From assembly GCA_050249415.1 (NCBI GenBank), contig JBFWQO010000009.1:62001-126000 (forward strand): a DNA stretch of 64,000 nt. The letters are read 5' to 3'. The notes under the pieces are model-generated. The model was given only the letters and a program-made list of their open reading frames with translations, made no database searches and was not told where the DNA came from. The position numbers were made by a program, and so were the translations under genes. The DNA comes from CADEFQ01 sp050249415. Its GTDB lineage: Bacteria; Pseudomonadota; Gammaproteobacteria; Steroidobacterales; Steroidobacteraceae. This document shows positions 16,440 through 24,771 of this stretch, in pieces. The number at the start of each line of letters is the position of its first letter. Position 1 is the stretch's first letter.

Positions 16440-17990
16440 ATGCAAGCTCCTCTTCCTTCGACCGGCCCGGCCGCCCTGCAACACGCCGCCCGCCGCTACG
16501 GCGGCGACGTGGCGCTCGAGGACGCCGGCCGGCACTGGACCTTCCTTGAACTCGAGGCCGACGTCCGCCGCGCCGCAGCGGCGTTCGTCGCCTCCGGCCT
16601 GCAGCATGGCGATCGCGTCGCGATCTGGGCGCCGAACCAGGCCGGCTGGATCATTGCGGCACTCGGTGCGCAAGCGGTCGGCGGCATCATCGTGCCGCTC
16701 AACACGCGACTCAAGGGGCGCGAAGCGGCCTATATCCTGAACCGCAGCGGCGCGCGGGTCCTCGTCCACGTCGGGGAACTGCTCGGCACGCGCTACGCGG
16801 ACCTGCTCGCGGGCGAGGCGCTCCCTGCGCTCGAGCGACGCGTCGTGCTCGACGGGCCAGACTGGGATGCGTTTCTCGCCGCCGGCGCATCCGTCGACGA
16901 GGCGGCGGTGACGGCCCGTCTCGCGCGGCTGCGCGGCGAGGATGTCGCGGACATCCTGTTCACGTCCGGCACCACCGGCCAGCCCAAGGGCGTCATGAGC
17001 TCGCACGCGCAGAACATCCGCGTGTTCGATGCATGGTCGACGATCGTCGGGCTCGCCCACGGCGACCGCTACCTGATCGTCAACCCGTTCTTCCACGCGT
17101 TCGGCTACAAGTCGGGCTGGCTCGCCTGCCTGTTGCGCGGCGCGACGATACTGCCCCTCGCGGTGTTCGATGCCGAAGTGGTGCTGAAGCGCATCGTGGA
17201 CGACCGCATATCGGTGCTGCCCGGCGCCCCCACCCTGTTCCAGTCGCTGCTGACGAGCCGCGAGCGTGCGCCGGTGGACGTCTCGTCGCTGCGACTCGCG
17301 GTGACCGGGGCCGCCAACGTGCCCGTCACGCTGATCGAGCGCATGCGCTCCGAGCTCGGGTTTCGCACCGTGATCACCGGCTACGGCCTCACGGAATCCA
17401 CGGGCTGCGTGAGCATGTGCCGCCCGGGCGACAGCCCCGAGCGCATCGCGCGCACGTGCGGGGCCCCGATCCCGGGCGTCGAGGTCCGTGTCGTCGACGC
17501 AGCCGGCCGCGAGCTGCCGCGGGGCACGGAAGGCGAGTTGCTGGTGCGCGGGTACAACGTGATGCTCGGTTATTTCGACGACGCGGCGGCCACGCGCGCG
17601 GCGATCGACGCGGACGGCTGGCTCCACACGGGCGACATCGGCGTGATGGACGAGACGGATTATCTGCGCATCACGGATCGCAAGAAGGACATGTTCATCG
17701 TCGGCGGCTTCAACTGCTACCCGGCGGAGATCGAGAACCTGCTCGGCGCCCATCCGGCGATCGCGCAGGTGGCCGTCGTCGGCGCACCCGACGAGCGCAT
17801 GGGCGAGGTCGGGCACGCCTACGTCGTCCTGCGCCCGGGCGCGACGCTCGACGAAGCCTCGTTGATCGCCTGGAGCCGCGAGAACATGGCGAATTACAAG
17901 GTGCCACGCCGCGTGCATATCGTCGCCGCGCTGCCGACCACGGCCTCCGGCAAGGTGCAGCGCTTCGCGTTGCGCGGGGAAGCACGATGA
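16440..17990 (+). CDS. fadD3: FadD3-like HIP-CoA ligase (acyl-CoA synthetase)
   Basis: This 516-residue ANL-superfamily ligase resembles mycobacterial FadD3, which attaches CoA to HIP, the two-ring propanoate left after steroid rings A and B are removed. The AMP-binding motif DILFTSGTTGQPKG is at 171-184. The NPFFHAFGYKSGWLACL block is close to the corresponding FadD3 segment (NPFFHNFGYKAGILACL, from memory). The hinge RKKDMFIVGGFNCYPAEIE and the terminal Lys in TASGKVQRF are intact. The ATG at 16440 is chosen because upstream in-frame codons run through the operator. The gene heads a plus-strand operon with EthD-like, SnoaL-like and FAD-dehydrogenase genes. It diverges from the Rv3549c-like SDR. 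Confidence 0.85.
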   Translation: MQAPLPSTGPAALQHAARRYGGDVALEDAGRHWTFLELEADVRRAAAAFVASGLQHGDRVAIWAPNQAGWIIAALGAQAVGGIIVPLNTRLKGREAAYILNRSGARVLVHVGELLGTRYADLLAGEALPALERRVVLDGPDWDAFLAAGASVDEAAVTARLARLRGEDVADILFTSGTTGQPKGVMSSHAQNIRVFDAWSTIVGLAHGDRYLIVNPFFHAFGYKSGWLACLLRGATILPLAVFDAEVVLKRIVDDRISVLPGAPTLFQSLLTSRERAPVDVSSLRLAVTGAANVPVTLIERMRSELGFRTVITGYGLTESTGCVSMCRPGDSPERIARTCGAPIPGVEVRVVDAAGRELPRGTEGELLVRGYNVMLGYFDDAAATRAAIDADGWLHTGDIGVMDETDYLRITDRKKDMFIVGGFNCYPAEIENLLGAHPAIAQVAVVGAPDERMGEVGHAYVVLRPGATLDEASLIAWSRENMANYKVPRRVHIVAALPTTASGKVQRFALRGEAR

Positions 17991-18041
17991 ACGGCTCGCG
18001 CGCACCCGGCGGTACCGCCACAGCCCGCTGACCGCGGCCGA

Positions 18042-18764
18042 ATGGAAAAGCTGCTGTACGCGTTCTGGCGCGGCGATGAACCCGCGGCGACGCTCCGCGC
18101 CCGGTTCGTCGGGGAAGTCGCGCCCCGGATTACGGATCTCGGCGCCGCGCGGCTGCAGTTCAACATCACCGATTTCGACGATTTGGCGGGGGCGCTCGCA
18201 AACTTCAGCATCGCGAGCATGACGCCGCCGCCCGACGGCATCGTCTCATTCTGGCTCACAAGCGCGTGGCGTCGCGCACCGGTCGAACGGGTCGTCCGGG
18301 AGGTTTTCGTGCGCAGCGCCGGCTATGTCGTCGCCGAATCGACCATCCTGCCGAACGTCGCGCATCCGGGCCGCGAAGGCGGGCGCACCGCCGGGTTCAG
18401 CCAGGTGACGTTCCTGCAGATTCCGCCCCGCCTCGGCGCCACCGATTGGCGCCGCATCTGGTTCACGGAGCACACGAGCGTCGCGATCGAGACGCAGGCC
18501 AATTTCCGCTACGTGCAGAACGTGGTCGTGATGCCGCTCGCGGCCGACTGCCCGCCGGTCGCCGGCATCGTCGAGGAATGCTTCCCGATCGAGGGCCTGC
18601 GCGATCCTCACGCGTTCTTCGGCAGCGGCGGCGATGCGCAGGAACTGCAGCGACGAACCGCACGCATGCGCGCGAGCACGGCGAAGTTCATCGACCTCGA
18701 CCGGCTCGATGTGATTGCGACCAGCGAGTATCTCCTTCACGCGGCGCGCGAACCCGGGTTGTGA
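18042..18764 (+). CDS. EthD-like dimeric alpha-beta barrel protein
   Basis: This 240-residue protein starts MEKLLYAFWRGDEP and contains a second similar unit (VTFLQIPPRLGATDWRRIW followed by HTSVAIETQANFRYVQN). It resembles two tandem EthD/dimeric alpha-beta barrel units, as found in small proteins that accompany catabolic operons. The family includes poorly understood helper proteins such as EthD of the ether-degrading system, and no catalytic residue is identifiable here. It lies 51 nt after the fadD3-like gene and 13 nt before a SnoaL-like gene on the same strand, so it probably belongs to the same transcript. Function is unknown; a role with a steroid intermediate is inferred from context only. 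Confidence 0.72.
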   Translation: MEKLLYAFWRGDEPAATLRARFVGEVAPRITDLGAARLQFNITDFDDLAGALANFSIASMTPPPDGIVSFWLTSAWRRAPVERVVREVFVRSAGYVVAESTILPNVAHPGREGGRTAGFSQVTFLQIPPRLGATDWRRIWFTEHTSVAIETQANFRYVQNVVVMPLAADCPPVAGIVEECFPIEGLRDPHAFFGSGGDAQELQRRTARMRASTAKFIDLDRLDVIATSEYLLHAAREPGL

Positions 18765-18777
18765 GACGATCGGGCAC

Positions 18778-19224
18778 ATGAGTACACACCAGCTCGACAG
18801 CCTCATCGACGAATGGGCGCTGCGCCGCCTCGTGCAGCAGTACGCATCCGCGGTCGATCGCAACGACGGCGCACTGTTCGCCTCGCTGTTCCTCGAGGAC
18901 GCGGTGGTCGAGGGCCCGGGCTTCCGCTTCGCCGGGCACGAACAGCTCCGTGCGGTGCCCGGCCAGCTCGCGCAGCAGTTCCGCGGCACGATGCACTGCG
19001 TGTTCAACCAGCTGGTCACGATCGCTGGCGACAGCGCGAGTGGGGAGACCTACTGCATCGCCAGCCACGGTCTCGTCGACGACGCGGGTCGGCCGATGAC
19101 GCTCGATTGGGCGATCCGCTACCAGGATCGCTTCGTGCGCCGGGGCGCGGAGTGGCGCATCGCCTATCGACGCCTCGTGGTCCAGTGGACCCGCACCGGC
19201 CCGGTGGAATTGTTGCCGGGGTAG
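18778..19224 (+). CDS. SnoaL-like / NTF2-fold protein
   Basis: This is a 148-residue SnoaL-like cone-fold protein. The N-terminal IDEWALRRLVQQYASAVDRNDGALFASLF is the usual helix pair of this family, with the Tyr and Asp often seen in the pocket. It ends in IAYRRLVVQWTRTGP. Members can be dehydratases, isomerases or binding proteins. The ATG at 18778 starts 13 nt after the EthD-like stop, and the stop lies 3 nt before the GTG of the FAD-dependent dehydrogenase, which suggests translational coupling. Proximity to a 3-ketosteroid dehydrogenase-like flavoprotein makes a steroid isomerase-type role conceivable, but the sequence does not prove it. Confidence 0.84.
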   Translation: MSTHQLDSLIDEWALRRLVQQYASAVDRNDGALFASLFLEDAVVEGPGFRFAGHEQLRAVPGQLAQQFRGTMHCVFNQLVTIAGDSASGETYCIASHGLVDDAGRPMTLDWAIRYQDRFVRRGAEWRIAYRRLVVQWTRTGPVELLPG

Positions 19225-19227
19225 CGG

Positions 19228-20700
19228 GTGAACTACGCTCCCGGCAATCCCGTATCACTCGACAAGGTCCGGCGCTGGGACATCGAGACCGATGCGGTCG
19301 TGGTCGGCTTCGGTGCGGCCGGCGCCGCGGCGGCGCTCGAGGCGGCGCGCGCCGGTGCTCGCGTGACTCTGCTCGAGGTCGCCGCCGGCAACGGCGGGGC
19401 GTCGGCGCTATCGGGGGGCGAGATCTACATGGGGGGCAACGGCGGCACGCCCATCCAGCGCGCATTCGGGTTCGAGGACTCGACGCAGGACATGTACGAG
19501 TACCTGCTCGCGAGCACCGGCCCGAACGCCGACGCCGCGAAGGTACGCCTGTACGCCGACGAGAGCCTCGCGCACTACCACTGGCTGACCGCGCAAGGCG
19601 TCGAGTACAAGAGTTCCTACATTGCCGAGCGCTGCGTCGAGCCGCTGACGGATGACTGCCTGATCTGGTCGGGCAGCGAGGAAGCGTGGCCCTTCGCGCA
19701 GCGCGCGAAACCCGCACCACGTGGCCACGTGCCGAAGTTCGTCGGCCTCGGCGCGGGGCGGTACGTCATGGACGTGCTGGCGAAGCGCGTCGTCGAGGCC
19801 GGCGTGGACGTGCGCTACAACGCCCGCGCGCTCGCGCTGATCACGGATCCGCGACGGCACGTGCACGGCCTCGTCGCCCGCATCGACGGCGAGGTCCGCT
19901 TCGTGCGCGCGCGGCGCGGTGTCGTGCTTTGCGCGGGCGGCTTCATCATGAATCGCGACATGGTGCAGCGTCATGCGCCGCACCTGCTGCGGGCGCTGTA
20001 TCCGATCGGCACCGTGGACGACGGCTCGGGCATCCGCCTCGGCATGAGTGTCGGCGGCAGCGCGATCAACATGTCCGAGGGTTTCACCACCCTGCCCTGG
20101 TATCCACCCGGCTCGCTCGTCAAGGGCATCTTCATCAATGGGCGCGGCCAGCGCTTCGTGAACGAGGACGTGTACCACGGCCGCGTCGGCGCGATCGCCC
20201 TGCAGCAGGGCGGCGACCGGATCTGGCTGCTCGCCGACAAGGCGAGCTACGAAACGGGCCCGTTCCATTCGGCGGTGCGCATCGAAATCGGCGCTGCGGG
20301 CGACACCTGGGAGGAAGTGGAACGCGAACTCGCGCTGCCGCAAGGCGCGCTGGTGTCCACGGTGTCCGTCTACAACCGCCACGCCGCGCAAGGAGCCGAT
20401 CCGCTGTTCCACAAGGGTACGCAGTGGCTGAAGGCGCTCGATGAACCGCCCTTCGTCGCGCTCGACTGCCGCATCGATCACTGCTTCTATTCCGCGTTCA
20501 CGCTCGGCGGGCTCGACACGCTGCCGACAGGCGAAGTGAAAGACACGGACGGCACGGTCATCCCGGGGCTGTTTGCCGCCGGGCGAACGGCCTGCGGCCT
20601 GCCCCGCTGGGGCGTCGGCTACAGCTCGGGCACTTCCCTCGGCGACGCCACCTTCTTCGGGCGCCAGGCCGGCAAGCGCGTCGCGACGACCTCGAGATGA
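19228..20700 (+). CDS. FAD-dependent dehydrogenase, KstD/fumarate reductase type
   Basis: This 490-residue flavoprotein belongs to the fumarate reductase/3-ketosteroid dehydrogenase superfamily. The N-terminal dinucleotide fold (DAVVVGFGAAGAAAALEAA) is followed by GNGGASALSGGEIY. The C-terminal FAD-closing motif is GLFAAGRTACGLPRWGVGYSSG. Enzymes of this group desaturate 3-ketosteroids (KstD) or reduce enoyl groups. The closing motif differs from classical KstD (AAGNTAA...PGAG), so a delta-1 activity is not certain; a delta-4 or other steroid dehydrogenase is possible. The start is a GTG at 19228, 3 nt after the SnoaL-like stop. It is the last gene of the fadD3 operon and faces the BaiH-like gene across a strong hairpin. 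Confidence 0.82.
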   Translation: MNYAPGNPVSLDKVRRWDIETDAVVVGFGAAGAAAALEAARAGARVTLLEVAAGNGGASALSGGEIYMGGNGGTPIQRAFGFEDSTQDMYEYLLASTGPNADAAKVRLYADESLAHYHWLTAQGVEYKSSYIAERCVEPLTDDCLIWSGSEEAWPFAQRAKPAPRGHVPKFVGLGAGRYVMDVLAKRVVEAGVDVRYNARALALITDPRRHVHGLVARIDGEVRFVRARRGVVLCAGGFIMNRDMVQRHAPHLLRALYPIGTVDDGSGIRLGMSVGGSAINMSEGFTTLPWYPPGSLVKGIFINGRGQRFVNEDVYHGRVGAIALQQGGDRIWLLADKASYETGPFHSAVRIEIGAAGDTWEEVERELALPQGALVSTVSVYNRHAAQGADPLFHKGTQWLKALDEPPFVALDCRIDHCFYSAFTLGGLDTLPTGEVKDTDGTVIPGLFAAGRTACGLPRWGVGYSSGTSLGDATFFGRQAGKRVATTSR

Positions 20701-20701
20701 G

Positions 20702-20722
20702 CGCCCGGCACGGTGCCGGGCG
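20702..20722. terminator. Bidirectional hairpin between convergent operons
   Basis: CGCCCGGCAC, G and GTGCCGGGCG form a perfect 10-bp inverted repeat (at least 8 bp of stem with a 5-nt loop). It lies between two convergent stops (20700 and 20729). No T-tract follows on either strand, so it is an atypical terminator or a transcript-end stabiliser. Confidence 0.45.
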
Positions 20723-20728
20723 ACCCGG

Positions 20729-22726
20729 CTAGATCGCGAGCCCGATGTGGGCGCCGTGCCGCGTGGCCTCCGCCATGCGGCGGGGCAACCACGCCGCGCC
20801 GGCCAGGAACAACTGCGCGGCCCCACCCTCGGCCTTCAGCTGGTCGTAGAGATCCGGCCGGGGCACGGCGCCGTACACGAGCACCACGCTGTCGAAGCCA
20901 TCGTAGCGTGAGGTCTTGTCGCCCACCGCCGAGACGAACTCGAGTCCGGCGGCGTCGATTTTCCGCAGGGTCACGTTCGGCACGGTGGTGACCCCGAGCG
21001 TCTCCATGCGGGCGATCACCATCGCGAGCGAATACCTCGCGACCTCCCAGCCGAGATGGACGTTCTTGTGGAAGACCGTGACTTCCTTGCCCTTGCTCGC
21101 GAGGAAATCCGCGACGCATGGCGTGTCGTAGTAATCCTCCTGCGACACGACCGCGACGCGCTTGCCGGTCCTCGCGACGCCCTCCAGGACTTCCCAGCCC
21201 TGCACGACATGCGGCAGCTCGAGGCCGACCACATCGTGCGGCACGCGCGGCACGGCGCCCGTGGCGATGACCACGGCGTCCGGCTTCAGGGCCTTGATGG
21301 CCGCCGCATCGGCGCGGGCCTCGAGGCGCACGTCGACGCCGGTACGCTTCATTTCATTCTCTTCGAAGTAGATCTGGTCTTCGAACGAATCGCGCCCCGG
21401 CGCCTGCGCCGCGAGCCGCAGCTGGCCGCCGAGGCGCTTGCCCTGCTCGAGCAGGGTCACCTTATGGCCGCGCTGGGCCGCAATCCGCGCGGCCTCGCAA
21501 CCGGCGAGCCCACCGCCGACGACCACGACGCGTTTGGCCTGCGCGGCGGGCTTGTATTCGTTCTGCCAGCGCAGCTCGTTGCCGATGACCGGATTGATCG
21601 AGCACGTCGGGGTGTACGGGATGTACAGCGGCTCGGACGCCTCGTCGATGCAGCGCGTGCAGGCGATGCAGCGGCGGATCTCGCCGAGCCGCCCTTCGCG
21701 CGCCTTGTTGGCGAACTCGGGATCGGCGATACCCGCGCGCACCATGCCCACGAGGTCGCAGTAGCCCTCCTTGATCAGGCTCTCCGCCAGCACCGGATCG
21801 TTGATGCGCCCGGTGAAGAGGATCGCGACCTTCCTGTCGAGTTCCGACAGGTCGGCCTTGGCGGCCTTGCCCGCCTCGCGGTGTTCGGCGTGCGGGTAGT
21901 AGGAGTTCGGCACGTAGGACGGCGCGCCCCAGCAGTGGCCCGTGTCGATGTCCGCGAAATCGAGGAGCCCCGTCTCCGCGATCGCGTAGAGCATCTCGCG
22001 CATTTCCATGTTGTCGTAGCCGCCCTGGCGAAACTCCTGCGCGCTGATGCGGATGCCGACGGCGAGCGAGTCCCCGATGCGGGCGCGGATGCGCCTCAGC
22101 ACCTCGACTACGAAACGGGTGCGCTCGGCCGGGCCGCCACCCCAGCGGTCGGTGCGCCGGTTGCTGACGGGCGACAGGAACGCATGCCCCATGGTTTCAT
22201 GGGCGCAGTGCATCTCGACACCGTCCGCGCCGACCGTCCTGGCCACGGCGGCGGCGTCGGCATAGGCGTTGATGCAGAATTCGATCTCCGCCTCGCCCAG
22301 CACGTGCGGCGTATAGGACTGCGCACCGATCATCGGTACCGCCGAGGGCCCCCACGCCGAGGTGAGCTGCGTCAGCTGCACGATCGCGACCGATCCGGCC
22401 TGATGCACTTCGTCGACGAACTTCTTCATGCCCTCGGCAAACGCCGGGTACTGGTACGCCGCGCCGTGCGAGGCGCAGCCGATCGACAGGCCGATCTCGT
22501 CCGGCGTGTTCGGCGGGAACGGTACGTCGAGCAGCCAGGTCTCGCTGCCGATCCAGCCGGTGCCGCCGCGCGCCTTGGCGACGTGGTGCGCGATGAAGTG
22601 TTCGTCGATCATGCCCGGCACCATCGACGAATTGATGGTGTTCGTCGTCTCGCAGATCCGGTTCGGCACCCGCATCGGCCCCACCTGCAGCGGCGTGAAC
22701 AGGTGCTCGAAATGCGCTTCGCTCAT
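20729..22726 (-). CDS. BaiCD/BaiH-like OYE-FAD/Fe-S oxidoreductase
   Basis: This 665-residue protein has an Old Yellow Enzyme TIM barrel (FMN, about 1-345), an iron-sulfur segment and a C-terminal FAD/NAD(P) domain with VVVGGGLAGCEAA at 401-413. This is the 2,4-dienoyl-CoA reductase layout shared by the bile-acid enzymes BaiCD and BaiH, which act on the delta-4 or related double bonds of 3-oxo bile acids. The cluster Cys are C353, C356, C359 and C375; the CxxCxxC spacing is one residue shorter than the CxxCxxxC I expect for this family. It is the last gene of the chs operon. A steroid or unsaturated acyl-CoA double bond is the likely target. Confidence 0.86.
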   Translation of the reverse strand: MSEAHFEHLFTPLQVGPMRVPNRICETTNTINSSMVPGMIDEHFIAHHVAKARGGTGWIGSETWLLDVPFPPNTPDEIGLSIGCASHGAAYQYPAFAEGMKKFVDEVHQAGSVAIVQLTQLTSAWGPSAVPMIGAQSYTPHVLGEAEIEFCINAYADAAAVARTVGADGVEMHCAHETMGHAFLSPVSNRRTDRWGGGPAERTRFVVEVLRRIRARIGDSLAVGIRISAQEFRQGGYDNMEMREMLYAIAETGLLDFADIDTGHCWGAPSYVPNSYYPHAEHREAGKAAKADLSELDRKVAILFTGRINDPVLAESLIKEGYCDLVGMVRAGIADPEFANKAREGRLGEIRRCIACTRCIDEASEPLYIPYTPTCSINPVIGNELRWQNEYKPAAQAKRVVVVGGGLAGCEAARIAAQRGHKVTLLEQGKRLGGQLRLAAQAPGRDSFEDQIYFEENEMKRTGVDVRLEARADAAAIKALKPDAVVIATGAVPRVPHDVVGLELPHVVQGWEVLEGVARTGKRVAVVSQEDYYDTPCVADFLASKGKEVTVFHKNVHLGWEVARYSLAMVIARMETLGVTTVPNVTLRKIDAAGLEFVSAVGDKTSRYDGFDSVVLVYGAVPRPDLYDQLKAEGGAAQLFLAGAAWLPRRMAEATRHGAHIGLAI

Positions 22727-22753
22727 TCTGCTTTCCTCGGATTGTTCGGGATG

Positions 22754-23275
22754 TCAGGCGGCCGGGATCGGGCCCGTCGGCGTCAGGATCTTGATCGGGA
22801 ACGGCCGCTCGGTCTGCATCTGGAAGTAGCCCCACGCCGGGAATGTCTTCACCAGTTGCGGCCACATCGCCTTGCGCTCCTCCCCGGTGGCATCCCTCGA
22901 TGTCGCCGTGTACCTGTCGAAATCGAGCTGCAGCTCGCACTTCGGGTTGGCATTGAGATTGAGCACCCACGCCGGATCCTGGTCGTAACCGGCCAGCGAC
23001 CCGACGACGACCAGGTTCGCGCCGCTGCGCATGAACACGGCCGGAGTCGTGCGCTTCTCGCCGGATTTGCGCCCGACCGTCGTGAGGAGCAGCGTCGGGA
23101 AGCCGCCTTGCGCGGTCTTGCCGCTCGCGCGACCCGCGGGATTCGCGAGATAGGCCTCGACGTCCGCGTGGGCGTCGCTCCTGATCAGGTCCAGCGAGGC
23201 TGTGCGCTCCTTGAACCAGGCCCACTCCTCGTCGTTCATCCATTCGGGCTTCTGCATCTTGTCGCGATTTGCCAT
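22754..23275 (-). CDS. Deazaflavin (F420)-dependent nitroreductase family protein
   Basis: This 173-residue protein belongs to the DDN/FDOR-A split-beta-barrel family, which binds the deazaflavin cofactor F420. It has the family core: FPTLLLTTVGRKSGEKRTTP (residues about 59-78), then GSLAGYDQDPAWVLNLNANP and an ending in the PAWGYFQMQTERPFP region. The best-known member is the mycobacterial nitroimidazole-activating Ddn; natural roles include quinone or enone reduction. A companion F420 synthase fusion in this window supports F420 as cofactor. It lies in the chs operon between a MaoC hydratase and the BaiH-like reductase, so a steroid enone is a plausible substrate, but this is inference. Confidence 0.9.
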   Translation of the reverse strand: MANRDKMQKPEWMNDEEWAWFKERTASLDLIRSDAHADVEAYLANPAGRASGKTAQGGFPTLLLTTVGRKSGEKRTTPAVFMRSGANLVVVGSLAGYDQDPAWVLNLNANPKCELQLDFDRYTATSRDATGEERKAMWPQLVKTFPAWGYFQMQTERPFPIKILTPTGPIPAA

Positions 23276-23322
23276 GGGTCGCCCCTCAGGTTGATACCTC
23301 GTGCCTTTTGCGATGGCAGGCT

Positions 23323-23354
23323 CCGGCCGTCAACCCTCATTTGAGGTAGGCCGG
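23323..23354. other. Intercistronic nested inverted repeat
   Basis: In the 84-nt gap between the MaoC and nitroreductase genes, CCGGCC (23323-23328) pairs with GGCCGG (23349-23354), enclosing a second pair CCTCA/TGAGG (23335-23346). This is the largest gap inside the chs operon. It could be a processing or attenuation hairpin, or a weak internal terminator; no T-tract follows. Confidence 0.35.
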
Positions 23355-23359
23355 CCGCC

Positions 23360-23836
23360 TCACTCGTACGCGACGAGCAGTTCGTACGACAGGGCCGGGC
23401 CCGTGTCGCCGACGACCTGCACCTGGACCTCGTACTTGACGCGGGTTCCCCGCGTACCCGCGCGCGCCTCGGCGAGGCGCATGCGGCCGATGATCTCGCT
23501 GTCGACCGGGACCGGCCGCACGAAGCGCACGCGATCGAGGCCCGCATTGAACGCGCGCTTGAAGCCCGTGATGTCGATCGGGCTCTGCGCGCCGAGCGCC
23601 GGGACGAGTGACAGTACCAGAAAGCCGTGCGCAATCGTGGTTCCGGTCGGACTGTCGCGCCGCGCCCGTTCGGGGTCGACATGCAGCCAGAACTCGTCGT
23701 GCGTCATGCGCGCAAAAGCCGTGATCAACTCCTGCGTGACACGAAACGGCGGGCCCCATGCGGTGAACTCGGGACCGACCGCCGCGGTGAGTGCGTCCAG
23801 GTCGTCGAAGCGGATCTGCCGTCGTTCAGTGTCCAT
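23360..23836 (-). CDS. MaoC-like dehydratase (hot-dog fold)
   Basis: This 158-residue single hot-dog MaoC protein is a probable (R)-enoyl-CoA hydratase. The catalytic Asp/His region is visible: FARMTHDEFWLHVDPERAR followed by TIAHGFLVLSL. It starts with an Asp-rich segment (MDTERRQIRFDDLDAL) at ATG 23836. In the chs operon, hydration of the side-chain enoyl-CoA is already provided by chsH1/chsH2, so this protein may hydrate an earlier side-chain or another intermediate. It follows the SDR gene by 12 nt and is separated from the nitroreductase gene by an 84-nt gap with a hairpin. Confidence 0.88.
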   Translation of the reverse strand: MDTERRQIRFDDLDALTAAVGPEFTAWGPPFRVTQELITAFARMTHDEFWLHVDPERARRDSPTGTTIAHGFLVLSLVPALGAQSPIDITGFKRAFNAGLDRVRFVRPVPVDSEIIGRMRLAEARAGTRGTRVKYEVQVQVVGDTGPALSYELLVAYE

Positions 23837-23848
23837 GATATTCCCGTG

Positions 23849-24748
23849 TCACTGCGGCGGCAGGGCGTAACCGTCGACCACGCTTTTGTGGTCGGCAGTG
23901 AAGTATCCGGCCAGCGTCGCATGCAGGTCCTCGGGCGTCCATTGCCCACCCTTCGGGTTGTCGTAGAAAACGTCGAGCCGCGGGCGCTGCACGATCGTCA
24001 CGCGATTACCCCACACGACGAACACCTCGCCCGAGATGTGCGCCGCCTGCGGCGATGCGAGGTAGCCCACCATCGGCGCGACGTTCGCCGGGCTGAACAC
24101 GTCGAAGCCCTCCGCCGGCGCGGCGAACAGGTGCGCGTGCGGCATGTTCGCCGTCATCGCGGTGCGCGCGCGCGGCAGGATCACGTTGCTCGTGACCCCG
24201 AGCTTCTGCAGCAGCGCCGCGGCGCCGATCGCGAGCGACACGATGCCCGCCTTGGCCGGCGCATAGTTCGGCTGGCCCGGCGCGGCGAACAGCATCGCTT
24301 CCGACGCCGTGCTCACGAGGCGACCGTAGACCGGTCCGGATTTCGCCTTTTCGCGCCAGTATTGCGCGGCATTACGCATGTTGACGAAGTGCCCGCGCAG
24401 GTGCACGCGCACGACCGAATCGAACTCCTCGTCGGTCATGCCATAGAGTGTCTTGTCGCGGGTGAAGCCCGCGTTGTTGACGACGATGTTGACGTCGCCG
24501 AACTTCCCGAGCGCCGTCTTGAAGACGCGGCCGGCGTCCGCGGTGTCCGCGCAATCGCCGAGCACGGCGACAGCCTCGCTGCCGAGCGCCTTGACCGCGT
24601 CGACCACTTCCTGCGTCTTGTCCCGCGCCGCGGGAATATCGTTGACGACCACGCGCGCGCCCTGGCGCGCGAGTTGCAGCGCCTCCTCGCGCCCGAGGCC
24701 CGCGCCTGCGCCGGTCACGATGGCCACCTTGCCGCTCAAGTCTCCCAT
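23849..24748 (-). CDS. SDR oxidoreductase, 17-beta-HSD4/hydroxyacyl-CoA type
   Basis: This 299-residue SDR resembles the dehydrogenase part of peroxisomal 17-beta-HSD4. It has TGAGAGLG near the N-terminus, NNAGFTRDKTLYGMTDEEFDSV with the usual active-site-region spacing, STASEA and NYAPAKAGI (Tyr/Lys), and a C-terminal extension after SGEVFVVWG. Its likely role is oxidation of a 3-hydroxyacyl-CoA side chain to the 3-oxo form before cleavage by the neighbouring FadA5-like thiolase, which lies 23 nt upstream on the same strand. In actinobacteria Hsd4A/ChsB1 does this job. The substrate assignment is by context. The ATG at 24748 starts right at the Rossmann fold. Confidence 0.84.
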   Translation of the reverse strand: MGDLSGKVAIVTGAGAGLGREEALQLARQGARVVVNDIPAARDKTQEVVDAVKALGSEAVAVLGDCADTADAGRVFKTALGKFGDVNIVVNNAGFTRDKTLYGMTDEEFDSVVRVHLRGHFVNMRNAAQYWREKAKSGPVYGRLVSTASEAMLFAAPGQPNYAPAKAGIVSLAIGAAALLQKLGVTSNVILPRARTAMTANMPHAHLFAAPAEGFDVFSPANVAPMVGYLASPQAAHISGEVFVVWGNRVTIVQRPRLDVFYDNPKGGQWTPEDLHATLAGYFTADHKSVVDGYALPPQ

Positions 24749-24771
24749 CACCCTCTCCCTCTCCGTGCCGT

